A stretch of 64,000 nucleotides of DNA from Acheta domesticus (GCA_031308135.1 JAHLJT010008756.1:65440232-65504231), one strand, 5' to 3'; counted from the first letter of the stretch, positions 44,449-55,097 are shown. Translations and numbers: made by a program. The notes: generated by a model from the sequence alone, not told the origin.

Positions 44449-47400
44449 GGGATTGGATAAGGAGAATAGTTTGTCGAGTGCTTTTCAAGTCGGTACTCTA
44501 TTTTTTGTATCTGTTTTTTTAGTTGGCCTGAGCGATTTGTAAATTTCCAGGCGGTCTTCTTAACGGAAAGTGGTCTCATGTCTAGATTGGAATAGCTATT
44601 TTTTTTAAATTCTGACAAGAAAAAATATATTTAAATGGGTGGGTAAGGTTAAGTGAATTGTGTATTGTGTTGATGGAATTTACTTACTGATCTACTAGTT
44701 CGTCTATTTTTCGATTTGCCTTTGTTTTTGATTTGAATTTTCTGTGAGCATCTTCCTTTACTCAAAACTCTGCTTACAAGTATAGCTCGCAACAACCAAT
44801 TTCGATTGGTGAGCTCACGGAATTGAGCCTTTCGAATCTTTCACCTGGACGAATATTTTCATCCCATTTTAGACCCTTCAAATTGAAATGTTTGCAGCCA
44901 GCTTTTTCTGTCTCAGAGCCTGAAGATTTTGAATATTTGCATACCTCGTGAAGTAGATTGTAATAGATTTTGGATTCGTTTATAAGATACCGCGGGCTGT
45001 GTGATGTGCGCTTCAAATTTCTTCCTTTTTATATCTATCGTCTCCTGACGGTTTTTGGCAACATACAAACTGCCTTCGTCTCTAAAAATGTCTCTTATAT
45101 ATTTTCCGGGAATCAGTTTTGAATTAACATGAGTTGGGAAGTGAGCATTTTTTGGTTTGCCTTTGTTTTGAGAATTTTCTGCTTCCTTTATTCAAAACTG
45201 TGCTAATATGTATAGCTTGTAAAAAACATAAATTGATGAGCTCGCGAGGTTGCTGCTTCTTAGAGTGTTAAAATATTTTCCAAATATGCAGTGAAAAAGG
45301 AGAAGCTTGAGGAGACCGGATGTTGCATTTTTTTTCAGAGTTACGAAGATCTCATTCAGTCGTGTGTGCAGTGAAAATAGAGATTTCGAGAATTGCGATT
45401 GAGTAAAATCTGTTAAAAACGCCAGTCAAAAGGTGCTTATTCGTAAAGTATTATTAAACCATTTTCATTCCTTATACGTCAACAATACAGTAAAAATTAT
45501 TCTGTTTATTTCTGATACCTACATTTCGAAAATATATGTAATAAAAATTACGAAGGCTTCTTTCTTTTATCAAAATATTGAAATTGAAATGGACCTTTCA
45601 TCATTCGATTAATTTAAAAAAAAATAAAAAACGAAATTGATAAAATTGTTTTGCAATGTGTACCTTATAGGGGACTTGGATCAAATAATTATGTTAGTCC
45701 TTTTATTTTTTCATATTCGTTTCTTTATATTTTCTACTTACCAATATTTTATTGGTACTCAATGTATTTCGTGTATACATCAATTCGCACTCCGTATGTC
45801 CAAATGCAAATTTATTTTTAAGACCTTTTCCTTACAATCATATTATCTTAAAAAAATACCATTTTTGGTTTCACTTAAGTAATAACTTTAGCGCATATAC
45901 ATTAGAAGTTGTATGAATTGAAGTGAGTCAATAAATTGACTTCATTAAGCTCTTTTATTTTGTTTATGACACTAATTGGAGTGCAAGATGGCATAACCTT
46001 TTAATAAAAGCAAAAATAAAAACATGAGGTATACACTTGTAAATTAAAACTACATGAAAATAATGTAAAACAGTATTACGAAATCAAAATAGTAAAAATC
46101 ATAATATGATTCATAATTTTATGTATATTGAAATATTTTCGATATTCACAAAAAAGAACTACATATTTGGAAATATTCTATTGTGAATAATTTGATAAGA
46201 AATTTATCAAGCTCCAAAATGTTTCTATTTATTTACACCAGCTAATATTTTAAACAATTAATGTGAATGTTTTTCCTGGAAATTATGCTTAAATAGGTTT
46301 CGAAATGTATTTTCTATAAGCAATTCGGTTATATTATTGAAAAGCTGTAGAATATTCTATCTTCATTTACGTGATCTCGCAACATTTCATTCTCTCCATT
46401 GTTTTGACAACTGGTAGTTTGAATAAATATTGACTTTACTGGACATACGGGCATACGTAACCCTGTGTATACATTTGTTACATAGATGCGAAAATTGAGA
46501 CCTCGACCGTAAATTGGTGGTGTTCAATATTGTAAATATTCAGATTGGAAATAGTAGATAACACACAAACTAATTTTGTATCAGTATTTGTGGGCAATGG
46601 GAAAAGGATAATGATGAAAATGACGACGACGATCTATAGAAAGTTATGTAATATGTTAATTATATTTGGGCTCTTGCCAAAAGTCCAAAATTGCATTAAA
46701 TATTTCTAGTTCAATTAGGAAATAGCAACATTCCTGGTTCCAGATATTCCATTTGTGGGGCACTGCTCATTTCACACATTTTAGACGTTGAATATTTTAG
46801 GATTTTTAATAATAATACCGTGTATTTACTGCAGGATGCTGAAACTATTTGACATTTTAAAATTTGAAATAATGCTGTAACATTATTACAATGTTTTTTT
46901 ATTGTGGAGATTACTTCCTATTGTTCTTTATTTCTTTATTTTTAAAACTACCACGCACAAATAATATTTATTTATATCCAAACAAAGACTTGATTTTTTG
47001 TTGTTTTTTTATAACATTTTTATATTCTTGACAGTTTACTCTAATATTATTCTTACAATAACTTGTTTCAGAAGCAACATTTATGTACTCTGTCTCAGAT
47101 AAGCCTTTTATCAAAAATAAAATTGTGTAAATATTAGTATATATTTTACTATATTAAAATATATAAATGCTGATTTTCGAGTCCTGAAAATATTACATCC
47201 CACCTTTATCGATGACGCGTCTATCGTACGCGAATGCAACCCGCAACACCTGTTAGGGAAGACATTCCAATTCACGACTTAACTAACCCGTTAACGCCCA
47301 GCGTCCTCATTCGAGAACGCACATTTCCAGTTATCCCAAATTTCTTCCACTGCAATAATTTGTGAATTTTGTAGCCTCAAGATACAAAGACATCCTAAAT

Positions 47401-47554
47401 GAAACGTATAAGCAAGTTTTTGAATTTGTTAATAATACGTTGGTAAGTCAGAAAGGATCTGCAATTCTGCTCTAATTGTCTTTAGTTTGGCTCTACGGCT
47501 TTATGGGATATCTAACGATTAGATGGGACCCTTGTATTTGCCTGTAGGAGGTTT
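44449..47554. other. AT-rich stretch with a ~430-bp-spaced direct repeat
   Basis: A ~115-bp block (GGTTTGCCTTTGTTTT-like, CTTTATTCAAAACT, GATGAGCTCGCG) occurs at ~44711-44820 and ~45150-45252 in the same orientation. Otherwise no gene is seen. Near 47285-47320 there is a TTAACGCCCAGCGTCCTCATTC word reminiscent of piggyBac-like ends, unconfirmed. Confidence 0.5.
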
Positions 47555-48110
47555 CAGCGTTATATGATCAACCTGTCTTGCGTTGTGGTGTGAAGATGGC
47601 TACAGCACTCTCTGTTACACACACCAAAGAAGAAGAGCGTTCCGTAATAAGTTTTTTTAGTTTGAAGGTGTACTCGTACCAGGGGCGGAAATCCACAGCA
47701 GGCTTTCAGCACAATGCGGGGATAATGTTTGGACACAGAGAAGTGTTTGCCAGTTACAAGAACAGTTTAAAAGTGGTCGAACGAGCGTCAAGAAAGAGGA
47801 AAGAACGGGGCGTCCAGCTACAGCAGCAACTGATCCCAATATTGAACAATTACGTGTCTTGATCCTGAATAACAGATGAGTGACTGCTAATGAAATGGCA
47901 AACTATATGCACAATCTCGCCCCGTCGGAATACCATCTGTTTGGTCTGTCGATTCTGCTCCGATCGACAATTCAAAGAAGTGCCCTGCTGCACATTCAAA
48001 AACCTTTTTTCAGAAGGTATCGAAAAGCTTGTGCAACGGTGAACCAAGTGCATTGAAAAGAAGGGTGACCATGTTTAAAAAATGACATCAATAAAAATTG
48101 TGTATTCTTC
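47555..48110 (+). mobile_element. Mariner-type transposon with large internal deletion
   Basis: The transposase start codon lies at about 47596 (MATALSVTHTKEEERSVI). After frameshifts the N-terminal helix-turn-helix region continues as SGRTSVKKEERTGRP and NIEQLRVLILNNR, then VTANEMANYM to about 47920. The sequence then jumps directly to the C-terminal SEYHLFG (~47935) and KLVQR.TKCIEKKGDHV (~48030-48080), followed by a short AT-rich tail. The whole catalytic core between them is missing, so it can only be mobilised in trans, and stops make it non-coding. It is of the same transposase group as 30300-30600 but a different copy. Confidence 0.72.
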
Positions 48111-48504
48111 CTGTAATAAATTATAAAGATTGATTGCAGACACTTATTGACTTACCCTCGCAGATGTGGGTGAAGCCGAAATAGCTAAAGCATTGTACGC
48201 TATTAGTTAAGGCGTATTTATGACTTACGACGGTTTGGATGATTTTCTAAAACCTTTACTAGATGCTGCAAACTTGTGTTTATGTCGAAGGGAGAATGCC
48301 AGGGTAAACCAAAGGGAATAAGCAAGGGTTGGTTCGCACCCACGGAGACAGAATATGCAGCTATTGGAAAATGATTTTACTACTTTGCATGAAGGTAGAA
48401 AAGATGGTCAGATGGATTTTAATTCATCCATGAAAAATTATTTTTCTTCCATTTAAATCGTAACGAAATGTAATTAAAAAGTTACAATAATATAAAAAAT
48501 AGTA
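48111..48504. other. Short spacer
   Basis: No feature seen between the mariner remnant and the LINE 3' end. Confidence 0.4.
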
Positions 48505-48563
<59 letters not shown>

Positions 48564-49104
48564 CTGCGAGTTTTTCTTTACGGCTGTCGCCTCTTGCCTC
48601 CATTTCTTCTTGGATGTCCTTTCTCCAACTTCTTGGTGGTCTTCCACGCTTCTTCCGCTCTGGAGGTGTCCATGCCCAGATATTCTTAGGCCACTTATTG
48701 CTTTCCATACGCTGAAGGTGCCCATACCAATTCAATCGTTTTGTTCCAATTGAATCCAAGATGCTGCTCTCTACGTTCATCATCTGTCTTATTGTTACAT
48801 TTCTAACATGATCCAACTTAGCCACCTGGCAGCACCTTCTCCAGTAGTCCATTTCACGGGCCATCAACCTACATTTATCCCTTTTGTTCAGTGTCCATGT
48901 TTCAGCTCCGTAGGTATTTATGCTCTGTATGACGGTCTTAAAGATATGAGCCTTCTTCCGTTTTGTGATACTTTTGCTCCAGAGAATAGAGTTTAACTGT
49001 CTTATCGCTCTCTTTCCCTGTCCAATCTTGTTGGAAATATCATCAGAGCTTCTTCCCTCCGAGGAGAGGGTAACTCTTCTCCTTTCGAGGAGGGGGTAAC
49101 ACAC
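48505..49104 (-). mobile_element. 5'-truncated RTE-like LINE, 3' end with (AT)n tail
   Basis: One open minus-strand frame of more than 180 codons carries the C-terminal block of RTE-type reverse transcriptases: INTYGAETWTLNKRD (~48905), MDYWRRCCQVAKLDHVRN (~48845), KRLNWYGHLQRMESNKWPK (~48720) and KKRGRPPRSWRKDIQEEMEARG (~48645). It ends in a (TA)25 microsatellite at 48511-48560, as RTE elements typically end in a short tandem repeat. The frame is still open, so this insertion is younger than the RTE at 2960-6435 and belongs to a different RTE lineage. Confidence 0.8.
48509..48561. repeat. (AT)n microsatellite
   Basis: About 25 uninterrupted AT units at the 3' end of the LINE. Confidence 0.95.
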
Positions 49105-49204
49105 ACATACACACTGCCGCTAAAATGCTGCTTCGAAAATTTTGCTCAGAACTTAAAGAAGAACTTGCCTCAGTTGGAGGCAAAATTTCCGTTGTTTCTG
49201 CAGA

Positions 49205-49550
49205 AATCCATCCTTGGAGCTCTTAGAATTCGAGACCCGGCGGTGGCAGATTTTCCAGACTAGCTAGGAGCCACGTCGAATTGAGCCACAATCAAGAGGA
49301 GAATTTGAAAGAAACAATATTTACCGGATGCTCTGGTCGGTAATTTTCCATAGTTTTTATGATTAATATTAGGGGAATTGTGGAGAAGTACCTTTACAAT
49401 CGTGCTACTGAACGCGCACAATCATTCCTTCCTCTTCTTTGTCCTATGAAAGTGTAAGTGCGTGTATGTGAGAGGAGAGATATACACACCCACACACACA
49501 TACACGTACATACCCTCCACTATCACACTGGTCGGAAGACCACGGACCGC
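49205..49550 (+). mobile_element. SINE-A, diverged, 3'-truncated
   Basis: Blocks AGAATTCGAGACCCGGCGG, ATTTTCCAGACTAGCTAGG, CTCTGGTCGGTAATTTTCC and CCTTCCTCTTCTTTGTCC are in family order. It also has a CACACA-rich middle, then a direct junction with the next SINE-A head. Confidence 0.7.
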
Positions 49551-49681
49551 TTAGATGACTCAGGGCATCAATTAATGTCACTGCGGAGCCTCTCATAGTG
49601 AGGTCCTAGGGCAGCGGTCCTCAAACTTTTTAAACGGGGGGCCAGTTCACTGTCCCTCAGGCCGTCGGAGGGCCGGATTAT

Positions 49682-49887
49682 ATAGAGCGATTTTTCTAAC
49701 TCTACCTCTCAAGCCCCTTTGGCCGATCACACGGCATTTCGCGTCTTTCTCGGTCCTGCCGCTAGATGTCGCATGGTCGCAAGCACTGCTTGTTACGGTC
49801 GCGAACATGCGATATCGCGGCATGACTGAGAAAGACTCAAGGTACCGTGACATATTCCTTCGTGAAGACAGGCCTTGAGAGGCAGAG
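49682..49887. mobile_element. Palindromic MITE family P, copy 3
   Basis: Begins GAGCGATTTTTCTAAC, with arms GGCATTTCGCGTCTTTCT and AGAAAGACTCAAGGTACC and centre CACTGCTTGTTACGGTCGCG. The right outer arm is degraded (GGCAGAGTTCTGGC). It sits within the hAT element. Confidence 0.8.
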
Positions 49888-49989
49888 TTCTGGCAATGAC
49901 AGGCCTACCCATAACATACAGTCATAACGTGAGTAGATCCCAGACTTCCTCAGATTGCGCTGGCGAAATGTACAGCGTGGTAAAGAAGA

Positions 49990-50138
49990 TAACGCAAATC
50001 ATCGATATTGCTTTATTAAAAACAATTTTTAAAAAAACACCGATGTTTTGGCAACAAAATATCGATGTGAAAAAAATATCGATGTTTCTGGTGGAAAACA
50101 TCGTTGTTTTAAAACCATCGATTTTTTTGCCATCCCTA
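49990..50138. mobile_element. Right-end fragment of the CATCGATG hAT family
   Basis: Repeated ATATCGATG/ACATCG motifs end in CCATCGATTTTTTTGCCATC then CCTA. This parallels the right terminus of the element at 10348-10656. A left terminus and target duplication were not found. Confidence 0.5.
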
Positions 50139-50612
50139 CTCACCCTAACACATAATAAAAAAAATGTGCGGATTTTAAGAAAACATTTTTTAAACCATTA
50201 AAACCCGTCGGGCCGTAAAACCTGTCCTCGGCGGGCCGCATGTGGCCCGCGGGCCGTAGTTTGAGGACCCCTGTCCTAGGGTCTCGACGGCGGCAGATTT
50301 TCGACACTAGCTGCATAGTGAAGTTGAATTCAATCGCTGTCTGAGGTTAATTCTAGCGGTCGGCTAATCTAATCGTTAGTTTTCCTTAGTTTCTCCAATG
50401 AACACCTGGCGAATGTCGCAGGAGTACACAAACGGACCACGGGCGGAGCGCAATCGTTTCCTTGTCCTGTCCTCACCCCTTACTGACACACGCACGAAAT
50501 TCACTACCACACGTACCGAGAGATCAGCAAGGAGCTTAGAGCTAGTCCTGGCTGAGACAGGTGCCATGCTGTTGGGAGATACCTGCTCACGTGTCAGAAA
50601 TCATCAATCAAC

Positions 50613-50800
50613 CAGTCGAGATCTTAGTGCTTGTCCCGGCTAGGGCGGTTTCTCATTGGGGGCGGTACTTGGATGTCAAATCTTGCGCAAGTGGAAATTT
50701 TGATCGGCTTAAAATCTCACCATCCAGCGGGGACATTTAGGAAATAATGACCGTAACAGTAACCAAACATAAATTAATCAGAACATAGCGATAACCCTCG
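50613..50800 (+). mobile_element. SINE-A 3'-half fragment
   Basis: Starts with AGTGCTTGTCCCGGCTAGGG and continues with AGTGGAAATTTTGATCGGC, CACCATCCAGCGGGGAC and an AATGACCGTAACAGT end. It is adjacent to the previous copy in the same orientation. Confidence 0.65.
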
Positions 50801-51069
50801 AGGAAGGCGAACGTGACGCGTTTAATGCCGGAACTGCGGGACACAATTTCATAATTGTAAGCGCTGAAGTATCAAACTTGCTACCACAAGTTTAACATGA
50901 CGTTCGGCAACAAAATTTTAGCTTGTTTACGTACTGCGTTGCATTCTATCCCAATGCAGTATTTCGTTAGATTCTGATTATTCGTATAGCTAGCACAAAC
51001 TTTCTTTGATGATTTCAAAATGATCCAGGTTCCTAAATTCCATTTTGCAAATACGACCTATTGAGATGA
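50801..51069. other. Short spacer in the SINE field
   Basis: No feature seen. Confidence 0.4.
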
Positions 51070-51900
51070 CTTGAGCATGCACTTAAGTCTCTAAAGTGCC
51101 TCTGACAGGGAGGTATGAGGGTTCGGGACCCGACGATGGCAGGATTTTTGTCTCCAGCTAGATAACTAGGTCGGATTCAGGCGATGTCTAGGGTAGTGTT
51201 CTAGCTATTGGTTGCTCTAATGGGTAGTTTCCTTCATTTCTCCGATCAATACCTGGCGAAATGTAGAAAAAACATCGGAAGAGGTGGATCAGTGCATCGA
51301 CTGATGTTACTGCAGTACCTCTGACCGGAAGGTCCTAGTTTCGAGTCCCGACGGCGGCAGGATTTTCGACCCCAACTTGTCAGCTAGGTCAAATTCAGTG
51401 AGTTTGGAGGAGAATTCTAGAGGCCGGCTGCTCTGACCGGTAGTTTGCGTGGTTTCTCCGATCAACAACAGGTGAGTGCCGGTGCAGTACCCTAACAAAC
51501 AACCATGGACCGCTCGCGATCTTTCCTTCTTCTTCCTTACCCTATCCTCACCACTTACACATACAGACTTACACTAACATGCACTACGCTACTAAACATG
51601 CCGAGAGACCAGTCGGAGGCTTAGAGCTTGTCCCGGTTGGGGCGGTTCCCCGCTGATGGAAGATACCTAGTTGGGGAAACTCCGCAAATCGAAAATAGGT
51701 CGGCACCATATCTCGCCATCCAGCGGGGGAGATTACCGTCACAGCCGATAAAAAACATAAACTACACTTACAGGACTAATGATCTCAGTAGTTGAGGCGC
51801 CCGGAATCACTAACAATCAATCAACCAAACACAATCGTAGAAAAACCTTAACAAAAGGACAAGGACCGCGCGCCATCTTCCTTTCCTCTTCCTTCGGGGG
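51070..51900 (+). mobile_element. SINE-A host copy, interrupted by a younger SINE-A
   Basis: The copy runs from the head (GGGTTCGGGACCCGACG) to ACCTGGCGAAATGTAG near 51271. It resumes at about 51837 with TAACAAAAGGACAAGGACCG and the CTTCCTTTCCTCTTCC pyrimidine block, and ends near 51900. Confidence 0.8.
51272..51836 (+). mobile_element. Full-length SINE-A nested in another SINE-A
   Basis: The ~560-bp copy is the clearest full-length member. The head is GGTGGATCAGTGCATCGACT with a TTTCGAGTCCCGACGG B box. The body has GGAGGAGAATTCTAGAGG, CAACAACAGGTGAGTGCC, a CTTACCCTATCCTCACC middle, GTCCCGGTTGGGGCGGTTCC, GATACCTAGTTGGGG and CACTTACAGGACTAATGATC. It ends AATCAATCAACC. It is flanked by GTAGAAAAA (51263-51271 and 51837-51845), a target duplication that fits LINE-mediated insertion. 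Confidence 0.88.
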
Positions 51901-52256
51901 ACGGAGTGACTAGGAAGTGTAACAGGCAGTACGTATATTACCAAGGGAGAAGAAGAAGCAATCACCTTGGCGGTGATATCTTTCCCTTTATTGAAAATCT
52001 CAGGATTTGATAAGTACAAGTGATCAAAGGGATAATGTAAACCACCAAGAGCCCAATTAATTTGATTATTATTACCTGAATTATCATACTTTTTTATTCT
52101 CTGAACAACAAAGGAAGATGCTTTTTAAGATTTTAATTTTTGTTGCGGTGAATTATTGTTACTATTGTTAGTCATGTCTGTTATGCAAACAATTTTGAAA
52201 CGTATTATTCGGATATAACTTAGTTTTCAAAATTGCTTGTAATACGGAATGGATAT
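51901..52256. other. Spacer between SINE families
   Basis: No gene or repeat recognised. Confidence 0.4.
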
Positions 52257-52540
52257 GTGTGTACTTTGGAACAACAGCTCTTTACAAGCAAAGGCCTACC
52301 AGCGGCGTCCCGGTCTTGCGGCCATGGGTTAAAGGCTACGTGTGGTTGGCACATAGCTATCCTTACGCTAAGTCTCTGGTCTTCTAAATCTGAGAAGTGA
52401 GCTTTCTCATCATCACACAGCAACAGATGCTGGGACTGCAAGGAAAGAGCACAGTTAATTTTTGTCCCGACCGGGAATCGAACCCGGTTGTGCCGTGGAG
52501 AGCGAGCAAGCTAACAAACGAGCCACCGGGGGCCACACGT
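52257..52540 (-). mobile_element. SINE-B: tRNA-headed SINE, 284 bp
   Basis: On the minus strand the head reads GGTGGCTCGTTTGTTAGC (A box region) and CCGGGTTCGATTCCCGGTCG (B box and T stem). It is followed by a ~200-bp body. A 9-bp duplication, AATGGATAT, flanks it (52248-52256 and 52541-52549). The body after the T stem and the target duplication argue for a SINE, not a tRNA gene. It is unrelated to SINE-A beyond the tRNA-like boxes. Confidence 0.8.
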
Positions 52541-52549
52541 AATGGATAT

Positions 52550-52890
52550 ACGATGTCTCAATTGATGTTATCTCGTTACATTGTTCTTCGTGCGTTATTC
52601 ATTACTATTACGGATATTTCAGTTGTGTTTATTGGCCTTGTTATTTGAACTTTCGAGGGGTGAAAGTGCATGTGGATGTAAATATAAAGATAGGGGGGGG
52701 TCGTGATGGGGGAGGTCGTGATGCAGGAGGTGGAGGCGGAGATGGCCGTCACAATGACGTGGAAGCAATGAAGGCAATGGGAACTGACAGCTAGTACCAG
52801 TCGGAGATATTATACGCCTCCAATATCATCCCTCGGTGACAGTAGCAGAGACAGCAAATACCGACGATTACAAATGAATATTAACCCGGA
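52550..52890. other. Spacer with G-rich run
   Basis: A G7 run near 52694 is followed by two GGTCGTGATG units (from ~52700). No gene recognised. Confidence 0.4.
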
Positions 52891-54170
52891 AATTGTAGTG
52901 CAGTCCGTGCAGGCACAATGCGTGGGGACACCAGAGATGATGCTGGTGGCCCTGGCTTTGGTGACGCGGCAAAGGGAGAAGCCACTCGGCCCTCGCATGC
53001 GCTCACGCACGCAAGCGTGCGGGTGGGCGGCGACCCGCGCGCTCTGATAGTCTCTGGGTCAGTGGGCTGGCCGCGGAGCAAGGCACGCACGCGCCGGCGC
53101 ACTGCCCTCGCCATCGCCCTCGTCCCCCGCCCTCCCCCCCTCGCCGCGCCCTTCGCTTACCTCAGCCCCCCCTACTCCCTCCACCGGCCCCGCTCTTGCG
53201 TTTGCCGCCGCCCTCCCTCCAACCTCGCCCCCGTCCTCGCCTCCACCTCCGCCACCGCCATCGCCACCGCCCTCGCCCCCACCCTCGCCCCCGCCCCAGC
53301 CCTCGCCCTCACCCCCGCCCTCGCCCCTGCCCTCGCCCCCGCCCTCGCCCCCGCCCTCGCCCCCGCCCCAGCCCTCGCCCTCACCCCCGCCCTCGCCCCT
53401 GCCCTCGCCCTTGCCCTCGCCCCTGCCCTCGCCAACCCTTTGCCCCTGCCCTCGCCCCTGCCCTCGCCCCCGCCCTCGCCCCCGCCCTCGCCCCCGCCCT
53501 CGCCCCCGCCCTCGCCCCCGCCCTCGCCCCCGCCTCAGCCCTCGCCCTCACCCCCGCCCTCGCCCCCGCCCTCGCCCCTGCCCTCGCCCCTGCCCTCGCC
53601 CCTGCCCTCGCCCCTGCCCTCGCCCCTACCCTCGCCACTGCCCTCGCCCTTCCCCTAGCCCTACCCTCGCCCCTGCTCTCGCCCCTGCCCTCGCCCCTGC
53701 CCTCGCCCCTGCCCTCGCCCCGGCCCTCGCCCCGGCCCTCGCCCCTCCCTTCGCCTTCGCCGTCGCCCCCGCCCTCGAACGCGCCATCTCGCCTACCCTC
53801 GCCACCGTTCTCGCCCTCGCCTTGTTCCCGCCCTCGTCCCCGCCTTCGCTCCCCCGCTTGCGCCTCTTATCCTCGCCCCTGCCCGCGCCTTTTGCCCCGC
53901 ATTCATTGTCGCGGTCGCCCTCGCCTGCGTCCTCGCCCGCGTCCACATTCTCGCCCCCGACCCAGCCCCTCCCTCACAATCCCTCCCGCTCTTTTATCGC
54001 TCCCACTCTTATCATCGCTCCCGCACTTGCCTAGGCTCTCACCCTTACTCTCTCTGATCTAGGCCCTCCTCGCCCCCTGTCCCGGCTCTTGACGCGGCCG
54101 CTCGCTCGCTCTTCCCTGGGGAAGTCCCGCTGCGCATGGCGCACCGCGAATGCAGCGCGGCCAAGTAGCC
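52891..54170. repeat. C-rich 12-bp minisatellite within a GC-rich island
   Basis: From about 53220 to 53760 the unit CCCTCGCCCCCG (variants CCCTCGCCCCTG, CCCTCACCCCCG) is repeated dozens of times, with less regular CTCGCC units out to ~54000. All frames stay open because 12 is a multiple of three. The resulting Ala-Pro-Leu or Arg-Pro peptides are compositional, not evidence for a protein. The minus strand has regularly spaced GGG tracts. Confidence 0.88.
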
Positions 54171-55097
54171 TGCGCCTAGACTAGGGCTTGGAATGAGACT
54201 TGAGTATTACCTCAGCTTTAAATTCTTTTAATAGCAGCGTCTGACTGTTATGGAATAACAAATTGACGTAAGAGACTCACAGAAAACATTATATTAAGAA
54301 AATACTTGTATAATTCTTTAATAACCGTGAAATATGTATATTTTTTCAGCGTTTTCAATTATGTATAATCCCTTGTTATTTATCTATCGATTCGGACAAA
54401 AATATCTTTCGTACATTTGAAATATAGGGTTTAATAATACGGCATGGAAGGACTATCTTTTGTTCAAGTAGATAAAAGTGCTTATACTACTGTCGAATGT
54501 TGTTGAGTTACTTTCGTCTCTATCCGTATCTTTGCATCTGAGATTCAATACTACTTTTCTACGAAAAAAAAGTGTTTACGTTGACGGCGTCTTGTAACCC
54601 ACAATTTTCATTTAGTTTTTCAAAGCGATGAATTTCTTACCATACTGATTGAAATTCGTCGAAAAAAATTATGCGTATTCGTGATATGAGGAAAACAGAA
54701 CGCTCGTGCATTTTCTTCAAATGGTTCAATTCAAATTAAGGAAGTTTTTAAATACACTGCGTGAGACGACTATAAGATAAAACCTTCATTAACAACGAAG
54801 GAAACAGTTGTGTCCTATTTTTAGTAACACATAAATGTACGGGTCTTGGAAAGATATAATGTTTACTTACATTTTCTCAAGGTTGTTTTTTCCTTAGGAT
54901 TCAAATTTCCCAAATTAGTTGCGTTCCCTAGTACTTTAAGCTAGAATATGCGAAGTTCAGCCCAAGTTCAGCTAAAGCAATAATGTTATTTTCCAAGTTA
55001 AAAAAATATTATGGGATTAATTCGACAATGGGGTTACGAAAAACTTCGTGTTAAATTTTATTCCTTTCAAGATGGTGTGGTACCCAGACCCACAACT
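54171..55097. other. AT-rich stretch without recognisable gene
   Basis: No gene, RNA or shared repeat seen. Confidence 0.45.

Larger units (their letters stand above)
49612..50273. mobile_element. hAT (Charlie-like) non-autonomous element inside SINE-A
   Basis: The 662-bp insertion has a perfect 8-bp target duplication, TCCTAGGG (49604-49611 and 50274-50281), and termini CAGCGGTCCTCAAACTT and the complement of CAGGGGTCCTCAAACTACGG. The subterminal AAACGGGGGGCCAGTTCACT and GAGGGCCGGATTATA sequence and the GGCCCGCGGGCC end resemble, from memory, a Charlie-like hAT family well known from vertebrates. Inside it lie a palindromic MITE and a second hAT fragment. Confidence 0.88.
49551..50612 (+). 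mobile_element. SINE-A split by a hAT element
   Basis: The head begins near 49551 (TAGATGACTCAGGGCATCAA) and stops at GAGGTCCTAGGG. It resumes after the hAT insertion with TCTCGACGGCGGCAGATT at 50282 and continues through CACCTGGCGAATGTCGC and TTCCTTGTCCTGTCCTCACC to GGGAGATACCTG. An internal deletion then leads to a short ATCATCAATCAACC tail. Confidence 0.82.

Noticed and set aside
47280..47330. piggyBac-like terminus (TTAACGCCCAGCGTCCTCATTC)
   Set aside because: Only one end was seen, with no matching inverted end or TTAA duplication on the other side.
49647..49853. Minus-strand frames shared by the palindromic MITEs (also 40631-40822)
   Set aside because: They arise from the palindromic arms and differ by frameshifts. 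No protein family match.
52460..52540. tRNA gene on the minus strand
   Set aside because: The T-arm is excellent, but the anticodon arm is not convincing, a ~200-bp body follows, and a 9-bp target duplication encloses the whole unit. Called SINE-B.
52918..54062. Plus-strand frames of 246 and 288 codons rich in Ala-Pro-Leu or Arg-Pro
   Set aside because: Produced by the 12-bp C-rich minisatellite, which leaves every frame open. Several overlapping frames have equal claim and no domain is present.
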